DNA of 64,000 nucleotides. Origin: Alkaliflexus imshenetskii DSM 15055 (GTDB lineage: Bacteria > Bacteroidota > Bacteroidia > Bacteroidales > Marinilabiliaceae). A program made the translations under genes and the position numbers. Under the pieces are notes generated by a model, which was not told the origin of the DNA, ran no database searches, and saw only the letters and a list, made by a program, of their open reading frames with translations. Positions 1 through 8,912 of this stretch are shown here, in pieces (the stretch's first letter is position 1; the number at the start of each line of letters is the position of its first letter). The DNA is taken from assembly GCF_000517065.1 (NCBI RefSeq), contig NZ_KI912105.1, forward strand, positions 2,366,820 to 2,430,819. Direction: 5' to 3'.

Positions 1-182
1 AAATTACACCGGAGCAGGTTGCTTCTGCTTTTAACATACCTGTGTCGTCTGTAGTTACCGATGCTGAGAAATTAAAGCAACTGCTTGAAAAAACGCACGC
101 TGACCCCTGGAATCTATTGATAATGACCTCCGGAAACTTTGGTGGAATCGACATTAAAAAGTTGGTTGACACCGTGCTATAA
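1..182 (+). CDS. Mur ligase family protein, C-terminal end (partial)
   Basis: The reading frame is open from base 3 and ends in TAA at 180-182, giving about 59 residues; the gene starts upstream of the window. The end reads like the C-terminal domain of a Mur ligase: a helix rich in Glu/Lys, then PWNLLIMTSGNFGGID, matching the last strand and the (M/S)SGNFGG motif of MurC/Mpl-type enzymes that join amino acids or peptides to UDP-MurNAc. In Bacteroidota the recycling ligase Mpl (adds the L-Ala-D-Glu-DAP tripeptide) ends in this way, so Mpl is my preferred reading, but MurC cannot be excluded from the tail alone. Confidence 0.55.
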   Translation, partial: ITPEQVASAFNIPVSSVVTDAEKLKQLLEKTHADPWNLLIMTSGNFGGIDIKKLVDTVL

Positions 183-338
183 CAATTGTACTTTTACTTC
201 ATATTTTTTTGTGTGGATGGCTGTAACGTTTTTGCAGCCTAACCGTCATACAATTGTCTTTCGGAGTTGTCAATATGGCTTCGTGAGCCTATAGTCCTCT
301 TTTAGAGATGTCATTATCGTTCTAATCCATTATTTGTT

Positions 339-1358
339 ATGTTAAAAATCATTACCCTAGTGTTGATTTGGTCATTCTTTTTCATGCCCAAATCAGAAGC
401 GCAGGAATTGGCAGACCAAGTGCGTGAAAGCTTTCATGGTGTTGAGAGTATTCATGTAAAGGGTGCTTTCTGCAAAGTTGAAATACAGCCAGCCTCTGGA
501 AGAACAGTTGAGCTTGACGGTGAACTAAGAGCCATTCGACGTGTTGATGGGCTTAAAATCCATCACACATTGAAAAACGGAGTACTGGATGTGTGGATTG
601 AGCAACCAGCCAGAATTACAGGACAACTTAAAGGATTCCTGAGTTTTGAAGTGCCTCCCGGTATTGCCATAAAGGTCGAAAATGTGTCGGGTGAGGTAAA
701 AGTAGTTGGCGTGGGCGGAGAGAACACCATTTTGGAGAGTGTCTCTGGAGGTATAGTTGCTGAGAACATTCCTGCCAATCTTCAGGCTAAAAGTGTTTCG
801 GGCAGCATTAAAACAAATATGGTTTCAGGAACGCTTCATGCCCGTTCGGTCAGCGGTGCCTTAAATTTAGTCTCGGTGGGTGGCGCAGCAGATGTATCGT
901 CCGTTTCCGGAAGCATTGTGGTGAAGTCTGTGATGGGTGATATGAAGTCAGGTAACACATCCGGTTCTACCAATATTTCTGAAGTGATGGGCAGTGCCGA
1001 GGTGAAATCTGTTTCAGGAAGTGTATCGGTTAGTGGTGTAAAAGGGGATGTGGCTGCATCCACTGCATCAGGGAGTATTGAAGTGCGGGAAATTGTGGGG
1101 AGTCTGAACCTAACCAGCACCAGTGGCGGAATAAAGGGTAGTGCAGTAATTCTTACAGGTAACAGCAATTTTAAAAGCTCATCCGGAAGTATAGACATCT
1201 CTTTTGGAAGTGATTTGGCTGGGATGACGTTTGATTTGCGTGCTACTTCGGGCTCAGTATCGGTGGGCGATACCCGTGGCGCCAATCAACTAAATGTTGG
1301 AAACGGCCCAGTAATGGTGCGAGGCACAACCACCTCTGGTAGTCAGCGATATAGATAG
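339..1358 (+). CDS. DUF4097-family repeat-rich secreted/surface protein
   Basis: The 339-residue product begins with a signal peptide (hydrophobic core around residues 3-16, cleavage near SEA-QE). From about residue 110 to 320 it is built of short degenerate units centred on (V/T/S)SG(S/G) followed by alternating hydrophobic and small residues, spaced roughly 8-9 or 17 apart; I count about fifteen such turns. This is the pattern of DUF4097 proteins, predicted right-handed beta-helices often labelled putative adhesins. No anchor, lipobox or type IX sorting domain is visible. The family's function is not established; a structural or envelope-stress role is a guess. The gene is alone, converges on the CoA-transferase gene, and a symmetrical hairpin lies between them. 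Confidence 0.8.
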   Translation: MLKIITLVLIWSFFFMPKSEAQELADQVRESFHGVESIHVKGAFCKVEIQPASGRTVELDGELRAIRRVDGLKIHHTLKNGVLDVWIEQPARITGQLKGFLSFEVPPGIAIKVENVSGEVKVVGVGGENTILESVSGGIVAENIPANLQAKSVSGSIKTNMVSGTLHARSVSGALNLVSVGGAADVSSVSGSIVVKSVMGDMKSGNTSGSTNISEVMGSAEVKSVSGSVSVSGVKGDVAASTASGSIEVREIVGSLNLTSTSGGIKGSAVILTGNSNFKSSSGSIDISFGSDLAGMTFDLRATSGSVSVGDTRGANQLNVGNGPVMVRGTTTSGSQRYR

Positions 1359-1380
1359 ATTGCATATTTGTTGATATAAA

Positions 1381-1408
1381 AAAAGGGTCGCATTGCGACC
1401 CTTTTTTT
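1381..1408. terminator. Bidirectional intrinsic terminator
   Basis: Stem GGGTCGC (1385-1391) pairs with GCGACCC (1395-1401) around a 3-base loop, with A-run on the left and T-run on the right, so it can work for both converging genes. Confidence 0.85.
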
Positions 1409-1423
1409 ATGTTCTATGCCAGA

Positions 1424-2728
1424 TTACTTTTTGGCAATATAGTGGTAATGAGGACCAAAGCGCTCAAATGCTGCTCTGTCGAGCATCTCTCTGTGATCAG
1501 GATGGGCAACCGAAATAATTTGACGGGCACGTTCCTGCAAAGTTTTTCCATAAAGGTTCACAGCGCCATGTTCTGTTACCAGCCAGTGCATGTTTGCTCT
1601 GGTAGTTACTACGCCTGCGCCTTCCATGAGCGTTGGGGTAATTTTTGATACGCCTTTTGATGTTACCGAAGGCATCGCAATAATTGGTTTTCCGCCTTCT
1701 GAGTGGCCTGCACCGCGGATGAAGTCAATTTGACCTCCAACACCCGAGTAGTGAGTGGTACCAATTGAGTCAGCACAAACCTGACCGGTAAGGTCAACCG
1801 AAAGTGCTGAGTTGATGGCGGTAACTTTATGGTTTTTGCGAATTACATGAATGCCGTTGGTGTGAGACACATCCATCATGGCTACTTGTGGGTTGTCATC
1901 GATAAAATCGTATAAGTTTTGTGAACCCATTAAGAATGATGCAACAATTTTACCTTTGTCAATTTGCTTTCTCATTCCGTTCACTACACCTTTTTCAATC
2001 AATGGCAACAGACCATCTGAGAACATTTCGGTGTGGATACCCAAATCTTTATGGTTACCAAGTTCTGCCAATACGGCATTCGGAATACCACCAATACCCA
2101 TTTGCAAACATGCTCCATCCTCAACAAGGTCAGCCACGTTACGTCCTATAGCTTTTTCAATATCGGTAAGCGGAGCGTTGTGGTGAATGTAAAGCGGCTC
2201 ATCGTGCTCTACCACATAGTCGATTTGTTTCAGGCTAATCATGGCATCACCCCATGCGCGTGGCACATGTTTATTAACCTGGGCTATAACGATGTCTGCG
2301 TTTTCAACAGCAGCCAGAGTGGCATCCACTGAGGTTCCCAATGAAACAAAACCATGCTTGTCAGGACGAGATACCTGAACCAGCGCAACATTTACTTTCA
2401 GATAGCCCTGGCGAATCAACTTTTGTGTCTCGCTCAGGAAAACGGGGATGTAATCAGCATAACCGGCCTGGGTTGATTTGCGCACGTTTCCACCTACAAA
2501 GAAGGACTCAAGCTGAAATACGCCTTCAAACTCCTGGTCAGCATAAGGCGCGGGTCCTTCTGTATGGATGTGCTGTATTCTTACATTCTCAAACTCTCTG
2601 TTGCGGCCACGCTCTACCATGGCTCTGATTAGGGCATGAGGCGTTACTGCAACACTACTGAGGTGAACCCTGTCACCCGACTTGATAACTTTTACTGCCT
2701 CCTCGGCTGTAACTGACTTGTAACCCAT
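1424..2728 (-). CDS. Acetyl-CoA hydrolase/transferase family CoA-transferase
   Basis: The 434-residue protein is a full-length class I-type CoA-transferase of the Cat1/4-hydroxybutyrate CoA-transferase family. These enzymes move CoA between acyl-CoA and acetate or related acids, in fermentation or acetate metabolism. Visible family features are the N-terminal AEEAVKVIKSGD segment, the GIGGIPNAV loop near residue 218 that binds the CoA, and IHTEMFSDG near residue 235 whose Glu is the expected catalytic nucleophile; the C-terminal half has the GGQIDF and GGKPIIA segments. The substrate cannot be decided from sequence (butyrate, 4-hydroxybutyrate, propionate or succinate are options). The gene is monocistronic. 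Confidence 0.88.
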   Translation of the reverse strand: MGYKSVTAEEAVKVIKSGDRVHLSSVAVTPHALIRAMVERGRNREFENVRIQHIHTEGPAPYADQEFEGVFQLESFFVGGNVRKSTQAGYADYIPVFLSETQKLIRQGYLKVNVALVQVSRPDKHGFVSLGTSVDATLAAVENADIVIAQVNKHVPRAWGDAMISLKQIDYVVEHDEPLYIHHNAPLTDIEKAIGRNVADLVEDGACLQMGIGGIPNAVLAELGNHKDLGIHTEMFSDGLLPLIEKGVVNGMRKQIDKGKIVASFLMGSQNLYDFIDDNPQVAMMDVSHTNGIHVIRKNHKVTAINSALSVDLTGQVCADSIGTTHYSGVGGQIDFIRGAGHSEGGKPIIAMPSVTSKGVSKITPTLMEGAGVVTTRANMHWLVTEHGAVNLYGKTLQERARQIISVAHPDHREMLDRAAFERFGPHYHYIAKK

Positions 2729-3295
2729 TTTGATAACAGTTTTATGTGTATGTTGTATAATTGATAACCAGATGCTTACTCCGACCAGAGTTGGTGCTTT
2801 TCAGGATGGATTTGTTTTGGGGACAGACATCTGCTTCACTAATCATCCTATCTAACATTTATCGCCAGTCAGAAATTTTTAATTCCACATCCTGAAAATG
2901 AATCTCAGGTAAGATGTGTCAATGCTCCTAATCCGTTGTATTTGCAGGGATTGATTTTAAACATTAACAAGAAACGGTCGAATTAAAAACTGTGCAAAAC
3001 TACGATTTTATATCAATATCCGGCCATTAAAAAAAATGTTTAAGATCACCTTTTTGAGATGTTTATACGCTCTTCTCTCTTTTTTTGGGGGACGAATCCT
3101 TAGATGTTGTTTTTCTCTGAATGGGTCAAGATGTTGGTCAAATATCAAACTTTTTGAAGTTGGTTCTGTTCTACAATGCAAGTCAAACTATAAACCATAC
3201 GTAAGTTATGGCTGGTTAATTTTTTTGATGATGCTGAACATGAATAGTTGCTGTGAGGGAGTTCTTCAGGCCAACAAATAAAAGAATATTGAAAG
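2729..3295. other. Gene-free divergent intergenic region
   Basis: These 567 bases separate the divergent CoA-transferase and pdxH genes. They are AT-rich and hold no ORF with credible composition. A CAAAACTA block near 2996-3003 is a minus-strand TAnnTTTG-type -7 element for the CoA-transferase gene, but no matching -33 TTTG sits at the right spacing. I see no convincing structured RNA. Confidence 0.5.
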
Positions 3296-3943
3296 ATGAC
3301 GAAACACAAAGATATTGCTTCCATTAGAACCGATTTTTTAAAGCACCACATCGACCTGTCGAAGCTAAACGAAAATCCACTGCTTCAGATGAAAGAGTGG
3401 ATTGATGATGCCATACGTCTTGAACATGAAGAGCCAACCGCCATGAGTTTATCAACGGTTGATAAATCTGGTAAGCCTCATTCTCGCATTGTGTTGCTTA
3501 AAGGGATGGATGGTTCCGGATTGCAATTTTATACCAATTATGAAAGTGCCAAAGGGCGCCAAATGAGTGAGCATGCGCATGTGGCTCTTCTGTTTTTTTG
3601 GTCTGGCCTAGAGCGGCAATTACGGGTAGAGGGTGTAGTGACAAAATTGTCTGAAAAGGTGTCTGATGCCTATTTTGCATCGCGCCCCCGTGAGAGCCAG
3701 ATTGGCGCCTGGGCTTCGCCGCAAAGTCAGCCTCTTAAATCACTTGTTTCGCTGGAAGCGCGTTTTAACGATTACGCTCAGAAGTTCGAAGGGCGTGACA
3801 TTCCGCGCCCCTTGCATTGGGGCGGATACAATGTGATGCCTGACTATTTTGAGTTTTGGCAGGGGCGTCCCGGCAGATTGCACCAGCGTGTGGCTTTTAC
3901 GCGAGATAACGAGAAGTGGAACAGAGAGATTCTGGCGCCTTGA
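3296..3943 (+). CDS. pdxH: Pyridoxamine 5'-phosphate oxidase
   Basis: FMN-dependent cytosolic enzyme that oxidises pyridoxamine- or pyridoxine-5'-phosphate to pyridoxal 5'-phosphate, the last step of vitamin B6 synthesis and salvage. At 215 residues it has the usual length. Family landmarks in order are RIVLLKG (about 65-71), FYTNYESAKG (78-87), LFFW, RQLRVEGVV (110-118), the SRPRESQIGAWAS block (about 130-142), and the C-terminal FWQGRPGRLHQR plus W-x-R-x-x-L-A-P ending that form the FMN and PLP sites. It ends one base before the converging gldA stop, with no terminator between them. Confidence 0.96.
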   Translation: MTKHKDIASIRTDFLKHHIDLSKLNENPLLQMKEWIDDAIRLEHEEPTAMSLSTVDKSGKPHSRIVLLKGMDGSGLQFYTNYESAKGRQMSEHAHVALLFFWSGLERQLRVEGVVTKLSEKVSDAYFASRPRESQIGAWASPQSQPLKSLVSLEARFNDYAQKFEGRDIPRPLHWGGYNVMPDYFEFWQGRPGRLHQRVAFTRDNEKWNREILAP

Positions 3944-3944
3944 T

Positions 3945-4853
3945 TTATTTCGTAGTTAAGGCCTGAAACACATCTTCAAGTGACTGTTTCTGCTGTTTCA
4001 TTCCCAAAAGTATCAAATCATTTTCCACGGCAAATCTAAAGATGCTGCCTCTGACATCGCTGGAAGGTTGGGAGGTTATAACCCATGACGAACCATTGTA
4101 ATCGGCACGCATAATGCCCTGAATGGCAATAAGCTGTTCCGGAGCCGGCTGCCGGTCAAACTCAACTTCGATAATCGTATCGCCTGCGGTATGAATGGTG
4201 TCCAGTTTAGCTGTTTTTTCATCCGCTACAATTTGTCCTTGATGAATGATAATGACACGTTCACATATCGCCTGAACTTCCTGCATAATATGGGTGGAGA
4301 GGAGTATGGTTTTTGATTTTCCCAAAGTTCGGATAAGGTTTCGAACATCTGCAACCTGATTGGGGTCGAAACCGGTTGTGGGTTCATCCAGAATGAGCAC
4401 TTCCGGGTCGGGCAGCAGCGCTTGGGCCAGCCCTACGCGTTGGCGATATCCCTTTGAGAGCATTCGGATTTTTTTATGGCATTCGGGACGCAATCCGGTC
4501 ATTTCAATCATCTCTTCAACTCTGGTTTTGATGTCAGGCAAATGATATATACCTCCCACAAAACGCAGGTATTCGGTCACATACATGTCGGTATAGAGTG
4601 GATTGTGTTCGGGCAGATATCCAATTTTGCGTCGCAACTCGATACTATTCTCAGTCACATCAAGGCCACAGACTGCTACTTTCCCGGACGACGCAGGTAA
4701 ATATCCGGTAAGAATCTTCATCATCGTGGATTTACCAGCACCGTTTGGCCCCAGAAAACCAACAATTTCACCACTTTTGACCTCAAATGAAGCGCTCTTT
4801 AAAGCCTGTTGCCGGCCATAAAATTTTGAAACATCAGTTACAGATATCGACAT
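3945..4853 (-). CDS. gldA: GldA-like ABC transporter ATP-binding protein
   Basis: 302-residue ABC ATPase. It shows Walker A GPNGAGKST (about residues 35-43), a signature written LSKGYRQRVGLAQAL in place of the common LSGGQ, Walker B VLILDEPTTGFDP and the STH switch. The LSKGYRQRVGLAQAL wording and the long C-terminal extension (about 215-302) are typical of GldA, the ATPase of the GldAFG transporter needed for gliding in Flavobacterium and widely kept in non-gliding Bacteroidota. GldF and GldG are not in this window; gldA is often separate from gldFG. A general ABC-2 ATPase role is the alternative. Confidence 0.85.
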   Translation of the reverse strand: MSISVTDVSKFYGRQQALKSASFEVKSGEIVGFLGPNGAGKSTMMKILTGYLPASSGKVAVCGLDVTENSIELRRKIGYLPEHNPLYTDMYVTEYLRFVGGIYHLPDIKTRVEEMIEMTGLRPECHKKIRMLSKGYRQRVGLAQALLPDPEVLILDEPTTGFDPNQVADVRNLIRTLGKSKTILLSTHIMQEVQAICERVIIIHQGQIVADEKTAKLDTIHTAGDTIIEVEFDRQPAPEQLIAIQGIMRADYNGSSWVITSQPSSDVRGSIFRFAVENDLILLGMKQQKQSLEDVFQALTTK

Positions 4854-5014
4854 TTTGATTTTTTTATGCCTTAAAGTTATTAAATTTCGGTAAAGAGGGG
4901 ATAATTTAGTGGCTGATTAAAATATTCAGGTTGCCGGATTAAAACCTTGAAATGATTGTTAACCGTCATTATATGGCGCATTTCTTTTTTTGAAATAATC
5001 ATAACAGATTAAAT

Positions 5015-6892
5015 ATGAGCTCAGGAAAAATATTTCCCTATTGCAAGTCATTGTTTCGCTATCGCCGCAACGCTACTCAAGAAGTTCGAGTGGGAAGTGT
5101 GCTTTTAGGTAGCGGGCATCCGGTAAGGCTTCAGTCTATGACAACCACTAATACTTTAGATGCTGAAGCTACAGCAGCCCAATGTATCTCAATTTTTGAG
5201 GCGGGTGGCGAAATTGTCAGGATTACCACTCAGGGACGTCGTGAAGCGCATAATCTGGAAGAGATTAAACGTATCCTTCAGCAAAAGGGCTATCATTTTC
5301 CGATTGTGGCCGACATCCATTTTAATCCCAACGCAGCGGCAATTGCTGCTACAGTGGTGGATAAGGTGCGTATCAATCCCGGTAATTTTGCCGATGGTGC
5401 AAAAAAGTTTCGTGAGAAGGATTATACCGACGAAACGTACCAGGAGGAAATTGAAGAGGTGAAGAAAAAGTTTTTGCCATTTCTGGATATCTGTAAGGCA
5501 AATTGTACCGCCATTCGCATTGGGGCAAACCACGGCAGTTTGTCTGATCGCATCATGGCACGCTATGGCGACACCCCAAAAGGTATGGTAGAATCGTGTA
5601 TGGAGTATCTTCGTATTTGCCGGGAGCAGAACTTTAGTGACATTGTGCTGAGCATCAAATCGAGCAATACAAGGGTGATGGTGCATACTGTGAGGTTACT
5701 GGTTAGCACCATGAAAGCCGAAGGGATGAATTTTCCGCTTCACCTGGGTGTGACAGAAGCCGGTAGTGGTGAGGATGGACGCATAAAATCGGCGGTGGGA
5801 ATTGGGGCTCTTTTAGCCGACGGTCTGGGCGATACCATCCGGGTTTCGTTAACGGAAGATCCCGAGAAGGAGATTCCGGTTGCCCAAATGCTTAAAATGC
5901 ACTTCGAGACATTCCAGAATCATGAACCCATCAAAGAGGTTGATGATACATCTTATAGTCCCTATGCATATATCAGACGAAGTGCGCATGAAACAGGCGT
6001 TTTTGGTGGCAGTAAACCACCTGTTGTTATTGCCGACCTTAGAAATACCCAATCAGGCATAAGTAAGATGGTTCCTGAGGCCGTAATCATCGATTCGGAA
6101 CAGTACATATTACCCATTGGCTGGGAAAGTGTTGTAATGATTGTGCCATGCAATTCTGAAGAGGGTTTTCCAGGCAGACCAGAATTGATTCCACTCTTTA
6201 GCCCCGAAATGTTGCTAACCAATAAATGTAAGGGATTAAGGTTTGTGCAGATGGGCTATCCTGATGTAAATGACGAGACAACAGACTATCTTAAAAGGAA
6301 CCCTGACGTGGTGATTCTTTTAACCACCAACAACATAAACGGTGTTGCCGAGCAGCGGGCATTCTTTTTAGCAATGAATCACCATGCTATAACCAATCCT
6401 GTGATTGTGCACCGACACTATAAGCTGACGGATGAAAGTGCCCTGCAGATTATTGCCGGTGCCGATACCGGAATGCTTTTTCTTGATGGTTTTGGCGATG
6501 GCATATCCATTCATGCGCCTAACGTCTCTCTGGCATCGGTGGTTGAAACGCAGTTTGGAATTCTTCAAGCCTCTCGTGTGAGATTTTCACGTACCGAATA
6601 TATATCGTGCCCGGGTTGTGGACGCACATTGTTTGATTTACAAACAACTACCGAAGAGGTGCGACGTAAGACTTCGCATCTGAAAGGCCTTAAAATAGCC
6701 GTTATGGGATGCATCGTGAATGGAATAGGAGAGATGGCTGATGCCGATTATGGGTATGTAGGTGCTGGCCCAGGAGTGGTCTCTTTATTTAAAAACCGTG
6801 AGCTGGTGAGTCGGAACTTGCCTCAGGAAGAGGCTGTAGATGCATTGATTGATTTAATTAAAGAGAGCGGAGATTGGGTTGACCCGATTTAA
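5015..6892 (+). CDS. ispG: 4-hydroxy-3-methylbut-2-enyl diphosphate synthase, long form
   Basis: Penultimate enzyme of the MEP isoprenoid pathway; a [4Fe-4S] enzyme converting MEcPP to HMBPP. The 625-residue length is the three-domain type found in Bacteroidota, Chlamydia and plants rather than the roughly 370-residue two-domain form. A TIM barrel fills about 1-290 (QSMTTT, IVRITTQG, ADIHFN, RINPGN), an extra barrel-like insert spans about 300-510, and the C-terminal cluster domain carries Cys532 and Cys535 (CPGC) and Cys566 (GCIVNG), plus the expected Glu in NGIGE. Start ATG at 5015 is followed by a phylum-typical N-terminus. It is transcribed alone; ispD of the same pathway lies 30 kb away. 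Confidence 0.96.
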   Translation: MSSGKIFPYCKSLFRYRRNATQEVRVGSVLLGSGHPVRLQSMTTTNTLDAEATAAQCISIFEAGGEIVRITTQGRREAHNLEEIKRILQQKGYHFPIVADIHFNPNAAAIAATVVDKVRINPGNFADGAKKFREKDYTDETYQEEIEEVKKKFLPFLDICKANCTAIRIGANHGSLSDRIMARYGDTPKGMVESCMEYLRICREQNFSDIVLSIKSSNTRVMVHTVRLLVSTMKAEGMNFPLHLGVTEAGSGEDGRIKSAVGIGALLADGLGDTIRVSLTEDPEKEIPVAQMLKMHFETFQNHEPIKEVDDTSYSPYAYIRRSAHETGVFGGSKPPVVIADLRNTQSGISKMVPEAVIIDSEQYILPIGWESVVMIVPCNSEEGFPGRPELIPLFSPEMLLTNKCKGLRFVQMGYPDVNDETTDYLKRNPDVVILLTTNNINGVAEQRAFFLAMNHHAITNPVIVHRHYKLTDESALQIIAGADTGMLFLDGFGDGISIHAPNVSLASVVETQFGILQASRVRFSRTEYISCPGCGRTLFDLQTTTEEVRRKTSHLKGLKIAVMGCIVNGIGEMADADYGYVGAGPGVVSLFKNRELVSRNLPQEEAVDALIDLIKESGDWVDPI

Positions 6893-7036
6893 TTGGCGCA
6901 TTTGTCAAATATAACCTGAAGATGGTGGAATCCTGAAATATTTTTTTGCAAAGGCTTAAAGGTTTTTTTAAATTGCACCTTGGTGTTATTTTTCGTTGCT
7001 GAAGCATAATGTTTTAATTTAATAAATTTTCAACTG

Positions 7037-7816
7037 ATGAGACGTCTCCTGGTTTTACTAATGGCCATTTCATATATGCCGGTTTATGCCGGTTTTATCG
7101 AAATTAAGGGTGCTTATCAGGGTGAAAACATCTACGTGAAAAACCCATTTGCGGCCGTTGGTGTGGGATTTTGCGTGTTTGAAGTGACCGTAAACGGAAT
7201 GACCACTACAGATGAAATAAATTCCAGCGCTTTTGAAATCGACCTGGCAGTTTATGGTTTCCGTTTGGGAGATCCTGTTGTTGTCCGAATTAACCACAAG
7301 GACGGTTGTACCCCACGCGTGCTTAACCGCGACGTGCTAAGTCCACGGGCTACCTTTGAAGTTGAAGATTTGAGAGTTAACGGAGAGCGCATCACCTGGA
7401 CATCCCGGAATGAGTCGGGTTCACTCCCTTTTGTGGTTGAACAGTTTCGTTGGAACAAATGGGTAGCCGTAGGCGAAGTTATTGGAAAGGGTGTGCCTGG
7501 AACACATACCTACTCACTCCCTGTACGTCCGCACGGTGGAGAGAACCGCTTTCGTATCCGTCAAACCGACCATACCCGAAATCACAAGTATTCGCCCGAA
7601 GTGGTACATCGCACCAATAGACAACCCGTGCGCTTTTCTGTTACATCTGATGGTTCAGACATCAGCTTCACCGATAACACCATGTATGAATTGTATGATG
7701 GCTTTGGCCGCATCGTCGTAAAAGGCTTTGGCGATCGCATACACATTTCCGGATTGCAGCGCGGACGTTATTACTTGAATTTTGACAACCAGATGGAAGT
7801 ATTTATTAAACGTTAG
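7037..7816 (+). CDS. Secreted protein with a type IX sorting-domain-like C-terminus
   Basis: I do not recognise the family. The 259-residue product has a signal peptide (core about 4-15, cleavage near YAG), then beta-rich segments that look like one or two Ig-like domains (about 20-110 and 110-200). The last 45 residues have the pattern of a T9SS type A C-terminal domain: YELYDGFGRIVVKG, then ISGLQRGRYYL and a final EVFIKR, close to the consensus of a YDxxGR turn, an xxISxLxxGxYxxx strand and a basic end. If so it is exported through the type IX system and attached to the surface. No catalytic motif is visible. Transcribed alone, followed by a weak hairpin. Confidence 0.6.
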   Translation: MRRLLVLLMAISYMPVYAGFIEIKGAYQGENIYVKNPFAAVGVGFCVFEVTVNGMTTTDEINSSAFEIDLAVYGFRLGDPVVVRINHKDGCTPRVLNRDVLSPRATFEVEDLRVNGERITWTSRNESGSLPFVVEQFRWNKWVAVGEVIGKGVPGTHTYSLPVRPHGGENRFRIRQTDHTRNHKYSPEVVHRTNRQPVRFSVTSDGSDISFTDNTMYELYDGFGRIVVKGFGDRIHISGLQRGRYYLNFDNQMEVFIKR

Positions 7817-7842
7817 TTACAGGTTCTATCCATCATTAAAAA

Positions 7843-7880
7843 GCCCAAATTCATTATATATTGGGCATTTACTGCTTTTT
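7843..7880 (+). terminator. Probable intrinsic terminator
   Basis: GCCCAA (7843-7848) pairs with TTGGGC (7861-7866); T-rich sequence follows, with a T6 run a few bases further on. The tail is not immediate, so this is a moderate call. Confidence 0.4.
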
Positions 7881-8016
7881 TGCCGTTCAAAATCACTTTT
7901 TTACCATCCAATTTGACTCAACAAAAATGTTTTGTCGGGCTTATTTGTAAAGGATTGACCCTCAGCTTGAAGTGTAAATAAATTCTGATAATCTTATTTT
8001 GTTTTTAATAAAAGAT

Positions 8017-8024
8017 TAACTTTG
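8017..8024 (+). promoter_or_regulatory. Candidate -7 element for parA
   Basis: TAACTTTG matches the Bacteroidota -7 consensus TAnnTTTG and lies about 60 bases before the parA start. The nearest upstream TTTG (7998-8001) is spaced 15 bases rather than the usual 19-20, so the assignment is tentative. Confidence 0.4.
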
Positions 8025-8084
8025 GCTTTCGTCGAAAACTGATATATTTACATTTTGGCACCTGAATTTTAAATCGTTCTATTT

Positions 8085-8888
8085 ATGGCAAAAATTATTG
8101 CTCTTGCGAATCAAAAGGGTGGCGTTGGTAAAACTACTACAGCCATTAACCTGGCTGCCAGCCTTGCAGTTCTTGAGTATAATGTACTTGTAGTTGATGC
8201 CGACCCTCAGGCAAATGCCACATCGGGTCTGGGTTTTGACCTTAACAATATTGAGAACAGCATCTACGAATGTATCATTGATAAAGTAGATACCAAAAAA
8301 GCCATTCTTAAAGCTGAAATTGATCACCTGTTTATTCTGCCATCCCATATCGACCTGGTTGGTGCGGAGATTGAAATGCTGAATATGCCCAAGCGTGAGT
8401 ATGTGCTCAAAGAAGTACTTGAAAAGGTGCGGGATGATTATGATTTTATTCTTATCGACTGCTCTCCTTCATTGGGATTGATAACCGTGAATGCATTAAC
8501 TGCGGCCGATTCTGTTATAATCCCTGTGCAGTGTGAGTATTTTGCGCTCGAAGGATTGGGTAAACTGCTCAATACCATTAAAATTATTCAAAGCAGGCTA
8601 AATCCTGAACTCGAAATTGAAGGATTTCTGCTAACCATGTATGATTCTCGCTTAAGATTATCGAACCAAGTGGTGGAAGAGGTTCAGACGCACTTCCAGG
8701 ACATGGTGTTTGAGACGCTTGTAACCCGCAACATCAAACTCAGCGAAGCTCCCAGTTATGGCAAAGCTGTGGTGATGTATGATGCGGCATCAAAAGGTGC
8801 AACAAACTATCTCAACCTGGCACGCGAGTTGTTGCAGAAGAACAACATGACTAAAATGGATAATAAGGATAAAATCATAAATAAGTAA
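8085..8888 (+). CDS. parA: Chromosome-partitioning ATPase ParA (Soj)
   Basis: 267-residue ParA/MinD-type P-loop ATPase that forms a nucleoid-bound gradient and moves ParB-parS complexes during chromosome segregation. It has the deviant Walker A KGGVGKTT at about residues 10-17, Walker A' DADPQ near 41-45, and FILIDCSPSLG near 122-132. There is no N-terminal HTH, which marks the short chromosomal type (Ia HTH is absent). It is followed 24 bases later by parB, and the two form the start of a parA-parB-DUF5683 operon. Confidence 0.95.
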   Translation: MAKIIALANQKGGVGKTTTAINLAASLAVLEYNVLVVDADPQANATSGLGFDLNNIENSIYECIIDKVDTKKAILKAEIDHLFILPSHIDLVGAEIEMLNMPKREYVLKEVLEKVRDDYDFILIDCSPSLGLITVNALTAADSVIIPVQCEYFALEGLGKLLNTIKIIQSRLNPELEIEGFLLTMYDSRLRLSNQVVEEVQTHFQDMVFETLVTRNIKLSEAPSYGKAVVMYDAASKGATNYLNLARELLQKNNMTKMDNKDKIINK

Positions 8889-8912
8889 TTGGTTACTACG
8901 ACATTAGTTAAG

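Noticed and set aside
182-258. ACAATTGTA / TACAATTGT inverted repeat between the Mur ligase and DUF4097 genes.
   Set aside because: AT-rich nine-base arms 59 bases apart with no T tail; likely chance.
3036-3281. 81-residue open frame in the pdxH upstream region.
   Set aside because: Odd composition rich in Cys and Phe, no start context, and no resemblance to a family; judged chance.
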